From: RPQJ01 sp031404015
Lineage (GTDB): Bacteria > Pseudomonadota > Gammaproteobacteria > Steroidobacterales > Steroidobacteraceae
DNA length: 10,937 bases
Assembly (NCBI GenBank): GCA_031404015.1
Contig: JANNGT010000228.1
Span: 1-10,937 of the forward strand
Reading direction: 5' to 3'
Part shown: positions 7,379-10,937 of the stretch, one piece after another
Numbering within the stretch: position 1 is the first letter of the stretch
How the letters are laid out: each line of letters starts with the position of its first letter
The notes under the pieces: model-generated
The model's database searches: none
The model's input: only the letters and a program-made list of their open reading frames with translations
Told to the model about the DNA's origin: nothing
Translations under genes and position numbers: made by a program

Positions 7379-9796
7379 ATGACAACTGCAAACCACAAGC
7401 TTTCCGTGTCGGAGAAAGTCGGCTACGGATTCGGCGACCTCGCGTCGAACATGTTCTGGCAGATGTTCGCGATCTTCATGGCGAAGTTCTATACGGACGT
7501 GTTCCTGCTCGGCGCCGCGACGATGGGCACGATGATGCTGGTGACGCGCGTCGCCGACGCGTTCTTCGACCCTTTGATCGGCACCATCGCCGATCGTACC
7601 GAGACTCGCTGGGGCCACTTCAGGCCCTATCTCATCTGGATGGCGATCCCCATGGCCGCGACCGCGGTCCTCGCGTTTACGGTGCCGGACCTCGACGGCT
7701 CGGCCCGCACGATCTACGCGTACGCCACCCTGATGCTGATGATGATCGCCTATTCGGCGATCAACATCCCGTACTCGGCGCTGCTCGGCGTGCTGACTCC
7801 GGACTCGAAGGAGCGGACCAGCGTCACGTCGTACCGCTTCGTGATGGCGCTGATTCCCGTGTTCATCATCGTCAACGCGACCATGCCGCTGGTCAGGTAT
7901 TTCGGCGGCAGCGACACGTCGCCTTACGGCTGGCAGATGACGATGCTCATCTATTCGGTGATCGCCGTGCTGCTGTACTTCGCGACGTTCGCCATGACGC
8001 GCGAGCGGGTGAAGCCGCCGCCCAAGCAGGAAACCTCGCTGAAGTCCGATCTCAAGGATCTCTTCCGCAACCGGCCCTGGGTCGTGCTCTGCGGTGTCGG
8101 CATCGCGGCACTCACCTTCGGCAACATCCGCAACACCGTGACGATCTTCTACTTCGAGAACGTCGTGCCGAACGGCGGCGGCTACTTCGGCCCGGTGATG
8201 ACGACCGGGGCGGTCGCATTCATCCTCGGCGTCATGGCGACGTCGCCGCTGGCGAAGCGCTTCGGCAAGCGCAATTTCTACCTCGTCTCGATGTCGGTCA
8301 CGGCGCTGCTGACCTTCGGCTTCTATTTTGTGCCGCCGGAAAACATCAAGCTGGTCTGGACGGCCAACACGCTCATCAATTTCTGCGCTGCACCGACCGC
8401 GCCGCTGGTGTGGGCGATGTATGCAGATACCGCCGACTACTCGGAATGGAAATGGGGTCGGCGCGCCACCGGGCTGGTGTTCTCGGCGGCTTCTTTCGCG
8501 CAGAAGCTGGGCTGGGCGATCGGTGGAGCGGGGGCTGGCTGGCTGCTGGCGTTCTACGGCTACCTGCCGAACGTCGCCCAGAGCCCGCGCACCATCCACG
8601 GCATCGTGCTGATGATGAGCATCATCCCGGCCGTTGCCGCCGTTGCAGCAGTCGCGGCGCTGTGGTTCTACGAGATCGACGAGGATACCGTGAAGCGCAT
8701 GTCCGCCGATCTCGAGGCGCGGCGCGGGCCTGAGCCGGTTGAAGGCGTCGGCATTGAGACGTCATTGATGCCTGGGGCATTGCCACCCGCAGTGGGTGAC
8801 GACGCGCGCGCGGTCGGCATGACCGGCCGTCCCGATTCGGACTCGACTTCCGTGGTTGCAGCGGCCGTTCGGGCTGCCCCGCCATCCGCGCCGCGAATTC
8901 CTGCGTTGGCTGCGGCGGGCGCGTCCGGTGCCGCCGGGGTGCCGGTCGAGCTTTCGCCTCGTGAGCTTGCGGACCTGGCCGGGGAGTTCGCGGAGACACT
9001 GCACGCCGGTGTACACGGCTTGTGTTTCAGCCCGTACCTCGAGGGTCAGGCGCCTGGAGCGCTGGTGGACGAAGCCCAGATACGCGCGCGCCTGGAAATC
9101 ATCCGGCCGTACACGCGCTGGGTGCGCAGCTTCTCCTGCACGGATGGGCACGAACACACGCCGCGCATCGCGCATGAGCTTGGCATGAAGACGCTGGTCG
9201 GCGCCTGGCTCGGAACGGATCGCGAGATCAATGAGCGCGAGATCACCGCTGCGATCGCGCTGGCCAAGGCCGGGCACGTCGACATCCTCGCCGTCGGCAA
9301 CGAGGTCTTGCTGCGCGAAGACATGTCGGAGGACGAACTTCTCGGCTACATACAGCGCGTCAAGGACGCCGTGCCTGCCGGCCTGCCGGTCGGATACGTC
9401 GACGCGTACTACCTGTTCGAACGCCATCCGCGAGTCACGGCGGCCTGCGACGTCCTGCTCACCAACTGCTACCCCTTCTGGGAAGGCTGCCCGCGCGATC
9501 AGGCAATCGCCTATATGCAGAGCATGTACCAGCGCACCGCGGCGGTTGCCGCTGGCAAGAAGGTGATCATCAGCGAGACTGGCTGGCCGCATACCGGCAC
9601 CGCATTCCACGGAGCGGTGCCATCGGTGGACGGCGCCATGCGCTACTTCATCGACACTTATCGCTGGGCCCGCCAGGACGGAGTCGATGTCTTCTACTTC
9701 GAGGCGTTCGACGAAGCCTGGAAGGTGGGCGCCGAGGGCGACGTGGGAGCGTACTGGGGCCTGTGGGACAAGCACGGCCTGCCCAAATACGTCTGA
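7379..9796 (+). CDS. GPH/MelB-type sugar:cation symporter fused to a C-terminal GH17 domain
   Basis: 805 residues in one uninterrupted frame. Residues 1 to ~430 are a glycoside-pentoside-hexuronide symporter (MFS superfamily) with 12 predicted helices. The TM2 motif ADAFFDP...GTIAD (Asp60, Asp64 match the cation-binding Asp pair of MelB) is followed by RWGHFRPY, and SAINIPYSALLG lies in TM4. A cytoplasmic tail (YEIDEDTVKRM) leads into an Ala/Pro/Gly-rich linker (~447-525), then a GH17 barrel (~541-804). Its VGNEVL (Glu642, acid/base), SETGWPHTG (Glu733, nucleophile) and FEAFDEAWK motifs are intact. GPH carriers end in the cytoplasm, so the GH17 domain should sit at the inner face of the importer and act on incoming beta-1,3-gluco-oligosaccharides (inference). 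ATG 7379 follows GGGGGAA, 36 bases after GH16. No internal start with a good ribosome-binding site precedes the GH17 part, which argues for a true fusion. Confidence 0.9.
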   Translation: MTTANHKLSVSEKVGYGFGDLASNMFWQMFAIFMAKFYTDVFLLGAATMGTMMLVTRVADAFFDPLIGTIADRTETRWGHFRPYLIWMAIPMAATAVLAFTVPDLDGSARTIYAYATLMLMMIAYSAINIPYSALLGVLTPDSKERTSVTSYRFVMALIPVFIIVNATMPLVRYFGGSDTSPYGWQMTMLIYSVIAVLLYFATFAMTRERVKPPPKQETSLKSDLKDLFRNRPWVVLCGVGIAALTFGNIRNTVTIFYFENVVPNGGGYFGPVMTTGAVAFILGVMATSPLAKRFGKRNFYLVSMSVTALLTFGFYFVPPENIKLVWTANTLINFCAAPTAPLVWAMYADTADYSEWKWGRRATGLVFSAASFAQKLGWAIGGAGAGWLLAFYGYLPNVAQSPRTIHGIVLMMSIIPAVAAVAAVAALWFYEIDEDTVKRMSADLEARRGPEPVEGVGIETSLMPGALPPAVGDDARAVGMTGRPDSDSTSVVAAAVRAAPPSAPRIPALAAAGASGAAGVPVELSPRELADLAGEFAETLHAGVHGLCFSPYLEGQAPGALVDEAQIRARLEIIRPYTRWVRSFSCTDGHEHTPRIAHELGMKTLVGAWLGTDREINEREITAAIALAKAGHVDILAVGNEVLLREDMSEDELLGYIQRVKDAVPAGLPVGYVDAYYLFERHPRVTAACDVLLTNCYPFWEGCPRDQAIAYMQSMYQRTAAVAAGKKVIISETGWPHTGTAFHGAVPSVDGAMRYFIDTYRWARQDGVDVFYFEAFDEAWKVGAEGDVGAYWGLWDKHGLPKYV
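8729..8745 (+). repeat. REP-like half repeat within the symporter-GH17 linker
   Basis: CCTGAGCCGGTTGAAGG encodes part of GPEPVEG at the junction between the transporter tail and the linker. It differs at two positions from one arm of a widespread proteobacterial palindromic repeat, recalled here as CCTGAGCCTGTCGAAGG. The opposite arm is not visible. It may be a decayed intragenic repeat or a coincidence; the identification rests on memory of the repeat and not on a comparison. Confidence 0.3.
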
Positions 9797-9814
9797 CACC
9801 GGGGTCGCTCCGTC

Positions 9815-10756
9815 ATGCTCAAGCTTCCAGGCGGCAACGCCATCTGTTACTCCGGTTACCGGCGCGGCCAGAGTCCGGCCGAGAAGACCTATCCGTCTGT
9901 TGCCGAGATCCGCGAGGATCTCCTGATCCTGCAGAAGAACTGGCGTCTGCTGCGACTGTACGACTGCAGCCTGCACGCCGAGCGGGTTCTCGAAGTCATC
10001 CGTCGTGACCGGCTCGATTTCAAGGTACTGCTGGGCGCCCACCTCGCGGCCGAGATGAACAATTTCGGCTGCCCGTGGGGCGCAACCTGCAGCGAGGCGC
10101 AGCTGGCAGCCAACGTCGCCGAAAACGATGCGGAGGTGGAGCGACTCGTCGATCTTGCACGGCTGCACGACGACATCGTGTTCGCGGTGGCCGTAGGCAA
10201 CGAGGCCACGGTCGACTGGACGGACCACTTCGTGTCGGTGGAGCGGATGATCGAGCTCGTGCGCAGAGTGAAGCGCGAGGTTCCCCAACCCGTGACGTTC
10301 TGCGAGAACTACGTTCCCTGGCGGGACAAGCTTCGCCCCCTGGTGCGCGAACTTGATTTCATCTCGCTGCACACCTATCCGGTCTGGGAGTACAAGCACG
10401 TCCACGACGCACTGCTGTATTCCAAGGACAACTACCACAGCGTCGCCAGCCTGTATCCCGACAAGCCGGTGGTCATCTCGGAAGCCGGCTGGGCGACGAA
10501 TTCCAACGGTCGCGGCATCTGCCCGCAGAACACGTCGGAGGAGCTGCAGGCAATCTACTACCACGACCTGATGGAGTGGACGTCCCAGGAAGGCATCCTG
10601 ACGTTTGTCTTCGAAGCCTTCGACGAGCCTTGGAAAGGTTCGCCCGACCCGCTCGAGCCGGAAAAGCACTGGGGGCTGTTCACGGTGGATCGTGAGCCCA
10701 AGCAGGTTATGCAGGCGCTCTATCCGGATCTTCTGCGACACCGGCAGAGCGCCTAG
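9815..10756 (+). CDS. Cytoplasmic GH17 beta-1,3-glucanase or glucosyltransferase
   Basis: 313 residues, a compact single-domain GH17 protein. The acid/base is in AVGNEAT (Glu130) and the nucleophile in ISEAGW (Glu223; Ala replaces the usual Thr, the Glu is kept). FEAFDEPWKG then WGLF near the C-terminus matches the other two GH17 domains of the locus. The N-terminus (MLKLPGGNAICYSGYRRGQS) has no signal peptide, so it is cytoplasmic. It starts 18 bases after the symporter-GH17 stop, with only a weak ribosome-binding site, so coupling to upstream translation is plausible. Bacterial GH17 enzymes include both hydrolases and beta-1,3-glucanosyl transferases; the locus favours breakdown of imported oligosaccharides, but activity cannot be read from sequence. 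It is the last gene of the operon as far as seen, and no clear terminator follows. Confidence 0.88.
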   Translation: MLKLPGGNAICYSGYRRGQSPAEKTYPSVAEIREDLLILQKNWRLLRLYDCSLHAERVLEVIRRDRLDFKVLLGAHLAAEMNNFGCPWGATCSEAQLAANVAENDAEVERLVDLARLHDDIVFAVAVGNEATVDWTDHFVSVERMIELVRRVKREVPQPVTFCENYVPWRDKLRPLVRELDFISLHTYPVWEYKHVHDALLYSKDNYHSVASLYPDKPVVISEAGWATNSNGRGICPQNTSEELQAIYYHDLMEWTSQEGILTFVFEAFDEPWKGSPDPLEPEKHWGLFTVDREPKQVMQALYPDLLRHRQSA

Positions 10757-10798
10757 CCCGATTGCCGCTTTGCAGCATTGACGACCATCTGCGTTCGA

Positions 10799-10868
10799 TT
10801 GACATGCGCGACACGCGCTGTGTAAATTCAGGCTTGAAAGCGCTTTCGGAGAGGGGCCTGAAAGCGCG
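10799..10868 (+). promoter_or_regulatory. sigma70-like promoter with LacI-type operator plus second half-site
   Basis: TTGACA at 10799-10804, an 18-base spacer, TAAATT at 10823-10828, then the perfect palindrome GAAAGCGCTTTC at 10836-10847. The -35-to-operator distance (37 bases) equals that of the GH1 promoter. A second partial site, TGAAAGCGC (10859-10867), begins in register 24 bases after the first, roughly two helical turns. It points at a gene starting at about 10928, making that gene a further member of the regulon. Confidence 0.75.
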
Positions 10869-10927
10869 GCCGCACGGGTGGCGAGTCCCTCGCGTTCGCG
10901 TTCCAGTACCGTAGCGGGAGACATCAG

Positions 10928-10937
10928 ATGACATTCC
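10928..10937 (+). CDS. Start of a regulated gene cut by the window edge
   Basis: ATG at 10928 follows GGGAGA (10916-10921) by six bases and lies about 80 bases after the operator palindrome. Only three codons (MTF) are visible, so the product cannot be identified. Position and regulation suggest another glucan-utilisation function, perhaps the outer-membrane receptor that the locus otherwise lacks (inference). Confidence 0.5.

Noticed and set aside
7358..8599. A 413-codon minus-strand frame opposite the symporter
   Set aside because: Its composition is dominated by Arg, His, Glu and Asp repeats, it has no domain, and it is fully antisense to a clear 12-helix transporter.
8768..8942. Internal starts (ATG 8768, ATG near 8819, GTG 8939) that would make the GH17 domain a separate gene
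   Set aside because: None has a convincing ribosome-binding site and there is no stop codon between the carrier and the GH17 domain, although internal initiation cannot be excluded from sequence alone.
8762..10924. A 720-codon open frame on the minus strand opposite the GH17 domains
   Set aside because: It lies antisense to two genes with intact GH17 motifs, has no recognisable domain, and is rich in Arg, Val, Asp and Gly as expected of a shadow frame in GC-rich DNA.

Overview
The window is a beta-1,3-glucan (laminarin-like or fungal-wall glucan) utilisation locus from a GC-rich Gram-negative bacterium, most likely a gammaproteobacterium. Three things point there: an outer-membrane-type lipoprotein, an N-terminal domain style common in Xanthomonadales-like and related proteobacteria, and LacI-type control of a carbohydrate cluster. 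The taxon is inferred; there is no RNA gene or other marker.

Layout. Positions 1-3397 on the minus strand carry a large modular lipoprotein whose C-terminus lies outside the window: lipobox, small beta domain, GH17 catalytic domain, two tandem copies of a putative carbohydrate-binding module, and at least two more C-terminal modules. A divergent control region (3398-3738) separates it from a LacI-family regulator (3739-4785, plus). Then comes a four-gene plus-strand operon: GH1 beta-glucosidase (5089-6447), a GH16 laminarinase-type enzyme without a signal peptide (6437-7342), a 12-helix GPH/MelB-type sugar:cation symporter fused in one reading frame to a C-terminal GH17 domain (7379-9796), and a second, free GH17 enzyme (9815-10756). 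A further promoter and operator precede a gene that starts at about 10928 and runs off the right edge.

Regulation. Three near-identical LacI-type palindromes (core GAAAGCGCTTTC, or GAAAGCGCTTGC) sit at the expected transcription start, downstream of a perfect TTGACA, in front of the lipoprotein, the GH1 operon and the right-edge gene. In the last two the hexamer-to-operator distance is identical (37 bp). This marks one regulon controlled by the local LacI protein.

Model (inference). The lipoprotein binds and cuts glucan at the cell surface, oligosaccharides reach the periplasm (perhaps through the product of the gene at the right edge), and the symporter imports them. Cytoplasmic GH17, GH16 and GH1 enzymes then reduce them to glucose. 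The most unusual element is the symporter carrying its own glycosidase, which should place hydrolysis at the cytoplasmic mouth of the importer.
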